Origin: Romeriopsis navalis LEGE 11480
GTDB taxonomy: Bacteria > Cyanobacteriota > Cyanobacteriia > Leptolyngbyales > Leptolyngbyaceae
DNA length: 50,365 nucleotides
Reading direction: 5' to 3'
NCBI RefSeq assembly: GCF_015207035.1
Contig: NZ_JADEXQ010000038.1
Coordinates: 1-50,365, forward strand
Shown: piece after piece, positions 17,175 to 26,244 of the stretch
How the letters are laid out: every line of letters starts with the position of its first letter
How positions within the stretch are numbered: the stretch's first letter is position 1
The notes under the pieces: model-generated
Database searches by the model: none
The model's input: the letters and a program-made list of their open reading frames with translations, nothing else
What the model was told of the DNA's origin: nothing
Program-made: the position numbers and the translations under genes

Positions 17175-18323
17175 CTACTTCACCGCCGTCCCCACCGCCT
17201 CACTAATCTGCTGCATTCCCGCCTGGTCCAACCGCTCCACCAAACCCTGCATCACCCGCTTCGCCATTCCCGGCCCCTCATAGATCCAGCCCGTATACAC
17301 CTGCACCAGACTCGCTCCCGCGATAATTTTCTCCCAAGCATCCTGCGCGGTGAAAATCCCCCCGACCCCAACGATCAGCAATTCCCCCTGCGTCTGCTGA
17401 TAAATCAACCGAATCACCTCCGTCGAACGATCGCGCACCGGCTTCCCACTAATCCCCCCCGCCTCATCCGCCACCGACTTACCCGTTTTCGCAATCACCT
17501 GCGTCTTCAGCCCATCCCGCCGAATCGTCGTATTCGTCGCAATAATGCCGGACATCTGCGATCGCATCGATAAATCCACCACGGCCCGAATATCCTCATC
17601 GGCCAAGTCCGGTGCAATCTTCACCAAAATTGGTTTGCCATCCGTATTTTCCTCATTCAATGCCGTGAAAATCGGCTCAAGCTGATCAATTGACTGGAGC
17701 GACCGCAGTCCCGGTGTATTCGGTGAACTGACATTAACCACAAAGTAGTCACCCAAGTCTTTCAGTAACTTAAAGCTGCCCCGGTAATCTTCTGCGGCTT
17801 CCTCCAGGGGCGTGACTTTAGATTTTCCCAGGTTGATGCCGATCGGAATTTCCCGTTGCGGCAGCCGCTGGGCCAAATGCTGCAATCGCTGCTGCAACAT
17901 CACCGCCCCATCATTATTAAAGCCCATGCGATTTAGCACCGCCGCATCTTCCATCAAGCGAAATAACCGGGGCGGCGGATTCCCTGGTTGTCCATGCAAC
18001 GTCACCGTCCCCAGCTCCGCAAACCCAAAGCCAAAATGTGACCAGAGCCCCGCACCTACACCATTCTTATCAAAGCCCGCCGCCAAGCCCAACGGATTCG
18101 CAAAATCCAGTCCCCAGAGCGACTGACTCAAGCGATCATCGACATATTTATAGGACGCAGTTAATCGATCGCAAACCACCGACCGGATCGTCGTCGTTTC
18201 ATCCAACCAGCCCAACGTTTGCAACGTTTGTTGGTGTAACCATTCCGGATCAGCGCGTAATCCCGAGAACAGTAAAGGACGCAAAATCGATTGATACAAA
18301 TCCGCCAAAACAATATCGCTCAA
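17175..18323 (-). CDS. pyrD: Dihydroorotate dehydrogenase (quinone), class 2
   Basis: A 382-residue FMN enzyme oxidising dihydroorotate to orotate in pyrimidine synthesis and passing electrons to membrane quinone. Class 2 features: N-terminal helical membrane-associating extension ([19 protein letters not shown]), [29 protein letters not shown] with the class 2 catalytic serine, [26 protein letters not shown] and VGVGGI. No ATG fits the N-terminus. The frame opens at TTG 18323, and a TTG eight codons further in (before YQSILRP) is an alternative, so the exact start is uncertain. It probably shares a transcript with rsmH downstream. Confidence 0.96.
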   Translation of the reverse strand: MSDIVLADLYQSILRPLLFSGLRADPEWLHQQTLQTLGWLDETTTIRSVVCDRLTASYKYVDDRLSQSLWGLDFANPLGLAAGFDKNGVGAGLWSHFGFGFAELGTVTLHGQPGNPPPRLFRLMEDAAVLNRMGFNNDGAVMLQQRLQHLAQRLPQREIPIGINLGKSKVTPLEEAAEDYRGSFKLLKDLGDYFVVNVSSPNTPGLRSLQSIDQLEPIFTALNEENTDGKPILVKIAPDLADEDIRAVVDLSMRSQMSGIIATNTTIRRDGLKTQVIAKTGKSVADEAGGISGKPVRDRSTEVIRLIYQQTQGELLIVGVGGIFTAQDAWEKIIAGASLVQVYTGWIYEGPGMAKRVMQGLVERLDQAGMQQISEAVGTAVK

Positions 18324-18610
18324 TAACTGAATCTATACAACCTCACTGCTCCAAACCATTGCCTCACGTCACCGCCGCCGCCAAGCGCGATCACATCGAC
18401 CGCCCAGCCCAAACACTATAATTTGAGACAATCGACAATTTGGATGCAGACAAGCTGAAATATCCTACCAAACTTTCCTCGCCCGGATTTCAGTCACTGG
18501 TTTACGGAATTTCTCGAAGATTCGGTAGACTCCCCGTCGTCATCACAAAAATTACGGGCACCATAGGGACACTGGGTCATCTATGAATTATTTATCTTTT
18601 TAATTGCTTC

Positions 18611-21427
18611 ATGCCTACATCTATGGGTCCTGTAAAAGAGCCAAATATAGCGGAACAATTATTGGTGAGTTTGGGGCATGTACTGCAAACCTTACGGGAG
18701 GCAGACGACACACAAGCACTCATCGACACCACGCTGGCTTATTTAAAAAACCAATTTGCGGAGCATTACGGACTGATCTGGCTAGGGCTATACGATCGGT
18801 TAGATCACCGCTTGGTCGGCAAAGGTGGCATCTTACCCAAAGGCTCAACCGAAACGCTGAAACAGCGATTTAATCTGACCTCCGGCGACCTGCTCGAACA
18901 AGTCGTAATGCAGCAGCGACCCGTCGCCGTCGCGGATATGCGCCAGGAATCCCGCGCCCGCAATTGGCAGCAAATTGCCGATCGCCAAGGCATTCAAGGC
19001 ACCATGATTTTCCCACTGACTCATCGGGGTCTATGCCTGGGGGTGATTATGCTGGGCTGCAAAACCTGGGGCACCTTCCCTAATACCCAAGAGAAAGCCG
19101 CCTTAGTGATGGTCATGGGCGAAGTCGCCGCGATTTTAGAACGGGTCGAAACGGACTGGCAAAAACAGCAAATCAAGCGCCCCGATCAACCGCTACTGCG
19201 CCTCACGGATCGGCTCCGCTCCCTGACTCATCTGGGCCAACGCCTCGAAGCGGCGATCGAAGAAAGCCATAAATTCATCGGGGGCAGCCGCACCAGCGTC
19301 TATTGGTATGAACCGAAACAGCGCTACTTTTGGCGCCGCGTCAGCAACCAAAATCGCAACGCTTCCCTGCTCGACAGCCAATCGGCAAACTCTGGGATCA
19401 CCGTTCAGGAAGTCACGCCGTTCTATCAATCACTGCTAAATGATCAACTGGTCACGATTAACCGGGAATATAGCTCTGTCCGCAGCGATATTGGCCAACG
19501 CCTACTCAATCTACTGCGGGCCAAATCATTGATGATCGCCCCCATCCTCTACCAGCGGGAGTTGATGGGCTTCATTTCCGTCGAAGGCAGTGAAAATCGC
19601 AATTGGCAAGTCGAAGAACAGCAATATCTCAAAGCAACGGCCCAATTGCTCGCCTTAGCCGCCCCATTGGAAGAGATGGAAACGGTGATGCAACAGAGCC
19701 AACTTGACAATGGCTTGATCACCGACATCTCGCAATCCCTCTACAGCAAAACCGACTGGCGACAGACCGTTACCCGCACCGCCGAACTGCTCAGCAAACG
19801 TCTGAAAAGCGATCGACTGATTGTCATCCTGCACAATCCGGAAACTGACCAGTACGACATTTGCTACCAAACCCACCCGCGTAACCGCCGACCACTCAAC
19901 AAACAGTTGCCGCCCCTCAGTCAACTCGACCATCAACTGGTCGAGCGCCAGAGCGAAACCTTGACGATCGAAAACTGGGAAGACGACCTCCGGCTCACGA
20001 CCTGGCGCCCCATCTTGATGGAGCTGGGGATCAAGTCCAGCATGATTTGTAGTACGTCACCGGGCCAAGCCCTCGAAGGGGTACTCGTAATTGGCAACGA
20101 AACCTGCCGCTCTTGGACCAACGCGGAAGCCAACCTGTTCCAAATTGCCTCACAGCAACTCGGGCTAATTCTGCATCAGTGGCAGCTCCAGCGCCAGCAA
20201 CAACAATCCCAAAGTCTCCAAACCAACCTCCAGCAGGCCGTCGAACGCATGCAAGGGTTTAACCGCACCGATGAGCTGGAGTGGTTTGCGCTCAATTCCC
20301 TCAGTAAAGTCACTGAATCGCCACTGGCATTGCTGCTCGCCTGGTTTCCCGGCGATACAACCGCCCAGGTCATTCGGCCGAATGACCTGATGGATAAGCG
20401 GTTTAATATCCAAACTGAGCCGATTGAGATCGAGAGCGATCCGCTGATTCAGGAAATTTTGGCCCAACCCGGTCTCAACCACCGCGAAATCGACCAGCTC
20501 CCCAGCCGTACCCGCGAATGGTTCCAACTCAAGCTCAAGGGCAACCAGCCGGAAGCGGGGCGGATCATGGCCATGGCACTCCACAGCCATAGCAACATGG
20601 CCAGTCCGATCGGCATTGTGCTCGTGGCGGACATTGGCAACCGGCACTGGAGCGATCGCCATCAGCTCGCCTTCGAAACGTTGAGCCATCAACTAGCCTG
20701 GTGTCGGCGCTCAATTCGTCTGGGCCGCCGGTTCCATGAGCAGCATAATCAACTGGCCCAACTCAGTTGGTACAAACAACGTCACATCGAAGCTGCGTCA
20801 CAAAGTCTCAGCAGTGGGATTCAACGCCTGCTGGATATGAAACCCAGTCAAGATCGCTTGGCGATTACTCGCCAACAACAGATCCTGCGTCAAATGCAGG
20901 ATGCGCTTGCGCCGCTCGAGCAAATGTTAGAGGGCGAATTCTGGGAATTTCAATTCAAATCGGACCCCATGCCCCTGATTGGCCTGCTGCGCCGCACCCT
21001 CGATCGTGTCGATCGCGTCGTCAAAGCCCGCCAACTCTGGATGCAAGTCCACCATGATGGCAATCCGCTGGTCTTAGGGGATGCCAAAAAACTCGAATTT
21101 ATCCTTTACGAAATTCTCTGCGGGGCTTGCCAGCGATCGGCGATCAGCAGCCGGGTTGACATCTGGTGTCGCCAGGTTGATTCCAGCTGGATCGAAGTGG
21201 CAATTACTGATAGCAGTGACTTAGATAACCAACTCATTGAAGCCATTAATCATGGTCATAGCTGGGATAATCTCAACCCTTCACCCATGGATCAACGCGA
21301 AGGGCGACATCTGATGATTTGTAAGATGCTGGCCCAATCCATGGGGGCTGACTTCAGCATTTTCCCCCTCGAAGACCAACGGATCATGAGTCGCATCATC
21401 CTGCCAATTGCCGACAGTAGCCGCTAA
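18611..21427 (+). CDS. Multi-GAF protein with degenerate histidine-kinase module
   Basis: A 938-residue soluble protein. It has about four GAF-like sensor units in series (roughly 20-180, 205-345, 375-530, 560-700) followed by a C-terminal dimerisation and ATPase-like region. The phospho-histidine helix has a candidate His725 (YKQRHIEAASQ). The ATPase part is degraded: the N-box Asn is replaced by Gly (LCGACQRS, about 838) and the G1 motif DxGxG reads ITDSSD (865-870). The last helix EGRHLMICKMLAQSMGA keeps the normal pattern. It is therefore probably a pseudo-kinase or a regulatory partner rather than an active enzyme. No response regulator is next to it. The GAF domains show no obvious bilin CH motif. 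The ligand and output are unknown. Confidence 0.8.
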   Translation: MPTSMGPVKEPNIAEQLLVSLGHVLQTLREADDTQALIDTTLAYLKNQFAEHYGLIWLGLYDRLDHRLVGKGGILPKGSTETLKQRFNLTSGDLLEQVVMQQRPVAVADMRQESRARNWQQIADRQGIQGTMIFPLTHRGLCLGVIMLGCKTWGTFPNTQEKAALVMVMGEVAAILERVETDWQKQQIKRPDQPLLRLTDRLRSLTHLGQRLEAAIEESHKFIGGSRTSVYWYEPKQRYFWRRVSNQNRNASLLDSQSANSGITVQEVTPFYQSLLNDQLVTINREYSSVRSDIGQRLLNLLRAKSLMIAPILYQRELMGFISVEGSENRNWQVEEQQYLKATAQLLALAAPLEEMETVMQQSQLDNGLITDISQSLYSKTDWRQTVTRTAELLSKRLKSDRLIVILHNPETDQYDICYQTHPRNRRPLNKQLPPLSQLDHQLVERQSETLTIENWEDDLRLTTWRPILMELGIKSSMICSTSPGQALEGVLVIGNETCRSWTNAEANLFQIASQQLGLILHQWQLQRQQQQSQSLQTNLQQAVERMQGFNRTDELEWFALNSLSKVTESPLALLLAWFPGDTTAQVIRPNDLMDKRFNIQTEPIEIESDPLIQEILAQPGLNHREIDQLPSRTREWFQLKLKGNQPEAGRIMAMALHSHSNMASPIGIVLVADIGNRHWSDRHQLAFETLSHQLAWCRRSIRLGRRFHEQHNQLAQLSWYKQRHIEAASQSLSSGIQRLLDMKPSQDRLAITRQQQILRQMQDALAPLEQMLEGEFWEFQFKSDPMPLIGLLRRTLDRVDRVVKARQLWMQVHHDGNPLVLGDAKKLEFILYEILCGACQRSAISSRVDIWCRQVDSSWIEVAITDSSDLDNQLIEAINHGHSWDNLNPSPMDQREGRHLMICKMLAQSMGADFSIFPLEDQRIMSRIILPIADSSR

Positions 21428-21625
21428 AATTGGGCGCTGACAAAAATGAGTAAATCTACGGTGTTGAATCCACGGACTACCGATACAATAGGTTTCAATC
21501 TGATGGATTGACATTTATCCCTTTGGGGTTGAGTGGGTACAACTGCCTGATGGCAGCTCATTTCGTCCTTACATCAGTCAGGATTGCATCAGACAGTCGC
21601 TGGGCAGCAGCAGGAAAGTTTGACG

Positions 21626-22309
21626 ATGACATTTAGTGCAGGATCCGGGCGCAGCCGCAATCGCCAGCGCCAAAGTCGCCGGACAGAACCGCCGAAATCT
21701 ACCGCCTCCCGCCGCAGTACAGCCACCGCGCGGACCGCGCGCGGACCGGCAACCCGTGGTGCCGCAAAACCGACCAACGGGCAACCGCGTTCAAAACGTT
21801 CCACCAGCCGCAAATCTACAGCGAACCACAACAGTAAGACCACGCGTCGACCCGCTCGAAACACCGCTAGACGGCAAACGGCAACCAGCCCCCAACGCAC
21901 AATTCGATCGTTTCAGGGTAAACTTCAGCCCATGGTTCTGCCAAGCAATTTACCTAGCTGGCTGCGTTCGTTGATGCAAATCCAACAGGGCGTTTGGGTT
22001 GGCACAGTGGTGCTCTCGACTATGGCTTTAGGCGTTTATGGTTGGTCGGTTTACTCCCAACAGCAATGGGGCAAAACCTACAGCCAACTGCAACGACTTC
22101 AGCGGAACGAGCGGCAGCTAATTTCTGGCAATGAAATGATGAAAAATAAGATTGCCCAACAGGTTGATCCAAAGGCACTCGGTTTAGCGCCCCAAAAATC
22201 AAACAACGTTATCTTCATCAAACCCGACCAAACACAACAACCAACCACCAAGCCCGCTGAAGCAGCAGCGGCAGACAATACACCGGCAAATCAGCCATTG
22301 GGCTACTAG
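21626..22309 (+). CDS. FtsL-like divisome protein with long basic N-terminus
   Basis: A 227-residue single-pass protein directly before ftsI. The first 105 or so residues are rich in Arg, Ser, Thr and Pro and probably disordered. A membrane helix follows (GVWVGTVVLSTMALGVYGW, about 122-143), then a short coiled coil (YSQLQRLQRNERQLIS) ending in DPKALGLAP, the usual FtsL-type C-terminal pattern. FtsL works with FtsB/FtsQ to activate FtsW-FtsI. The call rests on topology and position, since FtsL proteins share little sequence. ATG 21626 is chosen over an upstream in-frame start at 21584 because it has AGGAAAG at 21612-21618. The stop is nine bases before the ftsI start codon. Confidence 0.75.
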   Translation: MTFSAGSGRSRNRQRQSRRTEPPKSTASRRSTATARTARGPATRGAAKPTNGQPRSKRSTSRKSTANHNSKTTRRPARNTARRQTATSPQRTIRSFQGKLQPMVLPSNLPSWLRSLMQIQQGVWVGTVVLSTMALGVYGWSVYSQQQWGKTYSQLQRLQRNERQLISGNEMMKNKIAQQVDPKALGLAPQKSNNVIFIKPDQTQQPTTKPAEAAAADNTPANQPLGY

Positions 22310-22317
22310 GAGTTAAC

Positions 22318-24141
22318 GTGGTAAGGGTGAGAGGCAGTAAAACTCAGCGCCGCGTCGCGTCGCCCGCAAGGCGGCAAACCGCCAACCGTCGACGACCGGA
22401 TTGGTTCGATCGGCTGCCGGAAGCCCGGGCTAATTTGACCCAGGGACGACTAATTTTGGTGTGGGCAATTTTGGTCGCAGGTTGTACGCTCTTGGGCGCA
22501 AATTTGCTGCGCTTACAGGTGTTTGAAACTGGCTTTTTGGTCCGGCGGGCAAAGCAGCAGCAAACCAAATATCTCCGACCGTTTGTGCCCCGTCGCCCGA
22601 TTATCGATCGCAATGGCAATGTTATGGCGATCGATCGGCCGTCCTATGAGTTCTACGCTCACCCGCGCTACTTCAAACGGCCCAATGCCGAGGTTGCCGC
22701 TAAACTGGCCCCGATTATTGGCCAGCCCGAATCCGACCTGCTACGCAAGTTTAATGCTGATAAAAGCGGCATCCGTCTCTCGACTGAAATCAATGAAGAT
22801 GTCGCCAAGCGAATTCGCGGCTTGTTTATTGATGGCTTAGAGCTGAACGAATGGCAACAACGGCTCTATCCCCAACAGAGTCTACTCTCCAATATCATCG
22901 GCTATGTCGATCACAACCAAAAGCCGCAAGCCGGTCTGGAATACAGCTTTCGGCATATTCTCGAACAATCACCGAAGTCCGTTCGTCTAAATCGCACCGG
23001 AGAAGGGGTGATTTTGCCCGATGGGGTCCCGAATGGCTTCATCAACCAAGACGATTTACGTTTGCAACTGACGATCGACAGCCGATTGCAGCGCGCAATT
23101 ACACCGATCGTCAACGAACAAGTAAAGGCACATGGGGCCAAGCGCGGCCTCGTTATGGTGCTCGATGCGAGTGATGGGGCAATCCTCTCGATGGTCTCTT
23201 CACCTAGCTTTGATCCAAACAAATACTACGAGGTGAATAACCTCTCGCTGTTTAAGAATTGGGCCTTAACTGATTTGTATGAGCCCGGCTCGACGTTTAA
23301 ACCGATCGTCGTGGCAATGGCGTTAGAATCCGGCTCGGCCCAGATGAATGACTACTTCTACGATTCCGGCTACTTGGAGTTTGACGGTTGGCCGATTTAC
23401 AACTCCGATAAGGGGGCACGGGGCTCCATTAGCCTGACCCAAATCATCAAATATTCCAGCAACATTGGGATGGTGCGCGTCGGTCAGGCGATGAAACCCG
23501 ACACTTACTACAGTTGGCTCGAACGAATTGGATTAGGCCAAAAAACCGGCATCGATTTGCCATTTGAGGCGATCGGCCAAATGCATTCACGTAAAACCTT
23601 TGTCACCTCACCCATCGATCGCGCCACCACTTCCTTTGGTCAGGGCTTCTCCCTCACCCCGCTGCAACTCCTGAAAATGCACGGCATGCTCGCCAGTGGC
23701 GGCAAAATGGTCACGCCGCATATCGTCAAGGGCCTCTACGACAGTGACGGCAAAGCCTACTGGGAACCGCAACGGGCGATGCCAAAGCAAATTTTCACCC
23801 CGAAAAATACCCGCGCCGTCCTGCGCATGATGGAGCAAGTCGTCGCCACCGGCACCGGCCGCCGGGCTAGTGTATCCGGCTATCGCGTCGCCGGTAAGAC
23901 GGGTACGGCTCAAAAAGCCGGCAGTGGCGGCTACATCGAAGGCGCATATATCACTAGTTTTGTCGGCATCTTCCCAGTGGATAATCCTCGCTACGTCGTG
24001 CTGAGTGTACTGGATGAACCCCAAGGCCAAGCCTATGGCGGCACCACTGCGGCACCGGTCGTGAAAAAAGTGATTGAAATTGTCGCTGGGGTAGAAAAAG
24101 TCCCCCCCAGCAAATCAGATGCCCCCAAGCCATCCCAATAA
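22318..24141 (+). CDS. ftsI: Penicillin-binding protein FtsI/PBP2-type transpeptidase
   Basis: A 607-residue class B PBP that cross-links septal peptidoglycan. A basic tail (1-43) precedes one membrane helix (44-66), then a pedestal domain with RPIIDRNGNVMA and the transpeptidase domain. Active-site motifs are intact: STFK (S325-K328), SSN (380-382) and KTGT (527-530). No PASTA repeats. The start is GTG 22318 with AGGAG at 22308-22312, overlapping the stop of the FtsL-like gene, so the pair is translationally coupled. A hairpin with a T-run 140 bases downstream probably ends the transcript. FtsI is preferred to the elongation PBP2 because of the FtsL-like neighbour and domain layout. Confidence 0.94.
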   Translation: MVRVRGSKTQRRVASPARRQTANRRRPDWFDRLPEARANLTQGRLILVWAILVAGCTLLGANLLRLQVFETGFLVRRAKQQQTKYLRPFVPRRPIIDRNGNVMAIDRPSYEFYAHPRYFKRPNAEVAAKLAPIIGQPESDLLRKFNADKSGIRLSTEINEDVAKRIRGLFIDGLELNEWQQRLYPQQSLLSNIIGYVDHNQKPQAGLEYSFRHILEQSPKSVRLNRTGEGVILPDGVPNGFINQDDLRLQLTIDSRLQRAITPIVNEQVKAHGAKRGLVMVLDASDGAILSMVSSPSFDPNKYYEVNNLSLFKNWALTDLYEPGSTFKPIVVAMALESGSAQMNDYFYDSGYLEFDGWPIYNSDKGARGSISLTQIIKYSSNIGMVRVGQAMKPDTYYSWLERIGLGQKTGIDLPFEAIGQMHSRKTFVTSPIDRATTSFGQGFSLTPLQLLKMHGMLASGGKMVTPHIVKGLYDSDGKAYWEPQRAMPKQIFTPKNTRAVLRMMEQVVATGTGRRASVSGYRVAGKTGTAQKAGSGGYIEGAYITSFVGIFPVDNPRYVVLSVLDEPQGQAYGGTTAAPVVKKVIEIVAGVEKVPPSKSDAPKPSQ

Positions 24142-24279
24142 TTTGCTCTCAGCCATTTAACGTTTCCTAAAGAAATAACCGGATCAGCGTTCGCATCAGG
24201 GAAAACTAAATACAAGAATTGATTCAGATAATTCTTTAGAATTTCGGAATCAAATTTCCACATAATTCGTCTTAAGGAC

Positions 24280-24304
24280 AAAATCAAGCCAGCTTGATTT
24301 TTCG
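24280..24304 (+). terminator. Probable intrinsic terminator after ftsI
   Basis: AAAATCAAGC (24280-24289) and GCTTGATTTT (24292-24301) are exact reverse complements. In practice this gives an eight-base stem with a four-base loop running into a T-run (TTTTT to 24302). It lies between ftsI and the next gene. Confidence 0.5.
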
Positions 24305-24425
24305 GTAGGCTTATGGAAAGGTGTTGTTCATCTGAGTTGTACGGCACAATCCGGGTGAATTCTGACCATCGGCTGAATCTATCGTAAATATTTTGACTAA
24401 GGGCCAGGCACAGGGAACAGGGAAC

Positions 24426-25430
24426 ATGGGTAAATCAATTCACATCAAACACACTGGGATCAAGCAAGGGTACCTCTTATCAACCCTCGCTGGTTTGACA
24501 TTGATCGCACTGCCAAACCCCGCCTTCGCCCAACGCGGAACGGCGCAAGAATTTGAACGGGCTAACCGCGTCGCGGAAGCATTACGTCAGGTGACGCTCC
24601 AAGGCAATACCCGTAATCCTGGTTACTACAGTGACTGGCAAGTTAAGGGCGATCGCATCCCCCTCTGGTCACGCCAATGTATCGGCCGTCGCCTCACCCC
24701 CCAACAATTTGCCGCCGACCCCGCTGCCGCCACGTCAATTGTCACCTGCATTGTGCAGGACATGATGCGGCAGGAAGTGCGCAGCGCCGGTAATGACGAA
24801 GCAGTTGCCATCCGGCGAGTCGCGGCTTGGTGGGTCACCGGCGACCCGAGTCAATACAATGCCAACGGCGTCGCACCCTATACCAAACGCGTCCTCACGA
24901 CCTATCGTCCCAATGGCCCCCTCACGGCCGCCCGCCCGGCACCGCCGAAACCCATTTCTATTAGCGCGATTAATCCCGGGACAACGACCGCCGGATCGCC
25001 AAAACCTGTGCAACCCCAGCCAAAACCAACGATTAGTGCCGCAGTGCGTCCTAGTGGTGTAAAAATCGCAACGGAAAATCTGCCAGCCGTCCAACCACGG
25101 CCCACGGTAATCGCCCAGCCCAAACCAGTCATTCAGCCCCAACCCGTTGTTCAACCGAAGCCGGTCGTCCAGCCCAAACCAGTCGTTCAACCCAAAACAC
25201 TCACTCCGAGCAAGACCCCGCAGCTAATTAAGTCTAGCGGCACCAATTTTTACGATCGCTATATGCAAGCAGGATATGCTGCCAGCCGGGTACGAGATTA
25301 TGGCAAAGCGCTGATCTTTTTCCGCCGCGCCCTCGATGAACGGCCCAATGACTCCTACTCCACAACGGCCATCACCAACATGGAAGCGGCGAAAAAAGCC
25401 GCTGATCTGAAAGCCGCTTCCGGCCGCTAG
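24426..25430 (+). CDS. Secreted protein with proline-rich repeats and C-terminal TPR-like segment
   Basis: A 334-residue exported protein of a type seen in cyanobacteria; no function is known to me. The signal peptide ends ALPNPAFAQ. Next comes a small domain (about 30-150) with two cysteines in SRQCIGRRLTP and IVTCIVQDMMR, then a Pro/Lys/Gln linker with three tandem copies of VVQPKP preceded by related PKPVIQPQP units (DNA about 25120-25200). The end is a TPR-like helix pair (YMQAGYAASRVRDYGKALIFFRRALDERPND). The linker may span or bind the wall. ATG 24426 is favoured over an upstream in-frame start at 24393, since it precedes the signal peptide and follows purine-rich AGGGAACAGGGAAC. Confidence 0.75.
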   Translation: MGKSIHIKHTGIKQGYLLSTLAGLTLIALPNPAFAQRGTAQEFERANRVAEALRQVTLQGNTRNPGYYSDWQVKGDRIPLWSRQCIGRRLTPQQFAADPAAATSIVTCIVQDMMRQEVRSAGNDEAVAIRRVAAWWVTGDPSQYNANGVAPYTKRVLTTYRPNGPLTAARPAPPKPISISAINPGTTTAGSPKPVQPQPKPTISAAVRPSGVKIATENLPAVQPRPTVIAQPKPVIQPQPVVQPKPVVQPKPVVQPKTLTPSKTPQLIKSSGTNFYDRYMQAGYAASRVRDYGKALIFFRRALDERPNDSYSTTAITNMEAAKKAADLKAASGR

Positions 25431-25505
25431 CGCGCTTCTAACCAAGCCTGACAAGTATGCACCGTCCGACCCCAATATTGATTCATTGACCTATCGAGAC
25501 TCGCT

Positions 25506-25931
25506 ATGAACCGCACTTTTCGCTTTTTACTGTTTGGCCTCGTCAGTACTGCGGTGATGCTGCCTAGCAGCGCGATCGCCGCCAAATGGACAAAGGTGAC
25601 CGAAAACACCGTTGGCGACAAATTTTTAGTCGATGTGAGCGCGATCCAAGAACAAGGAAATACCCGCTTCTATTGGGAATATCGGGAGTTTGCTGAGCCG
25701 AACAACCCGTTTATCGAAGTTGAACTGCCAGCCACCTTGGAAGGGGCTGTCGTCCGCTGGTCGATTAATTGCAGTAATAAAGTCCAGCGCTTGCGCCGCG
25801 TCAATGCCTACACCAGTAAGCGCCAGCTGATTCAAAAGTTTACCTATGGCCAAACGGGGATTGCAGTGCAGTCCCGTCCAGGTAGCAGCACGTATCAAGT
25901 GGGCGATTTCGTCTGCAAGGCAAAACTGTAG
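25506..25931 (+). CDS. Surface-adhesin E-like small secreted protein
   Basis: A 141-residue exported protein. The signal peptide covers residues 1-26 (cleavage near AIAA-K). The mature part has the order seen in the bacterial surface-adhesin protein E-like family: WTKVTENTVGDKFLVDVSAI, then FYWEYREF, two cysteines (NCSNKVQRLRRV and FVCKAKL) probably forming one disulfide, and short beta strands. Many cyanobacteria carry copies of this family. A role in adhesion is known only for distant relatives and is not established here. It is downstream of the proline-rich secreted protein on the same strand, 75 bases away. Confidence 0.75.
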   Translation: MNRTFRFLLFGLVSTAVMLPSSAIAAKWTKVTENTVGDKFLVDVSAIQEQGNTRFYWEYREFAEPNNPFIEVELPATLEGAVVRWSINCSNKVQRLRRVNAYTSKRQLIQKFTYGQTGIAVQSRPGSSTYQVGDFVCKAKL

Positions 25932-26043
25932 TCCAGAAAACCGTAAATCCCCCTGTATAGCTCATCGGTCAAACCAGTTGAACTGAATTGTCAGCGCGAA
26001 ACAATCAGATAACACACTAGAATTACCGCATCATCCGACAGAT

Positions 26044-26072
26044 TGCCCAAATTGCCTCTGGTAATTTGGGCA
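26044..26072. terminator. Strong hairpin between the adhesin-like and hpsL-like genes
   Basis: TGCCCAAATT (26044-26053) pairs exactly with AATTTGGGCA (26063-26072). The inner GCC/GGT can extend the stem to a three-base loop. No T-run follows. It probably separates two transcription units. Confidence 0.45.
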
Positions 26073-26244
26073 TCATAGTATCAGTCAGGCATTGACCAAA
26101 CTGTGATCAACTCCGTGAGATAACGGGAACCCCAACAGTGTGGTTGAGAAATTGCCGCCTTTTTACGCAGAGGTCAAGCAATCAATCAATCAGGACGCAC
26201 CGGTGCGATCGTCGTACAAGTTAATTAAGAGACTTGAGCTTGCT

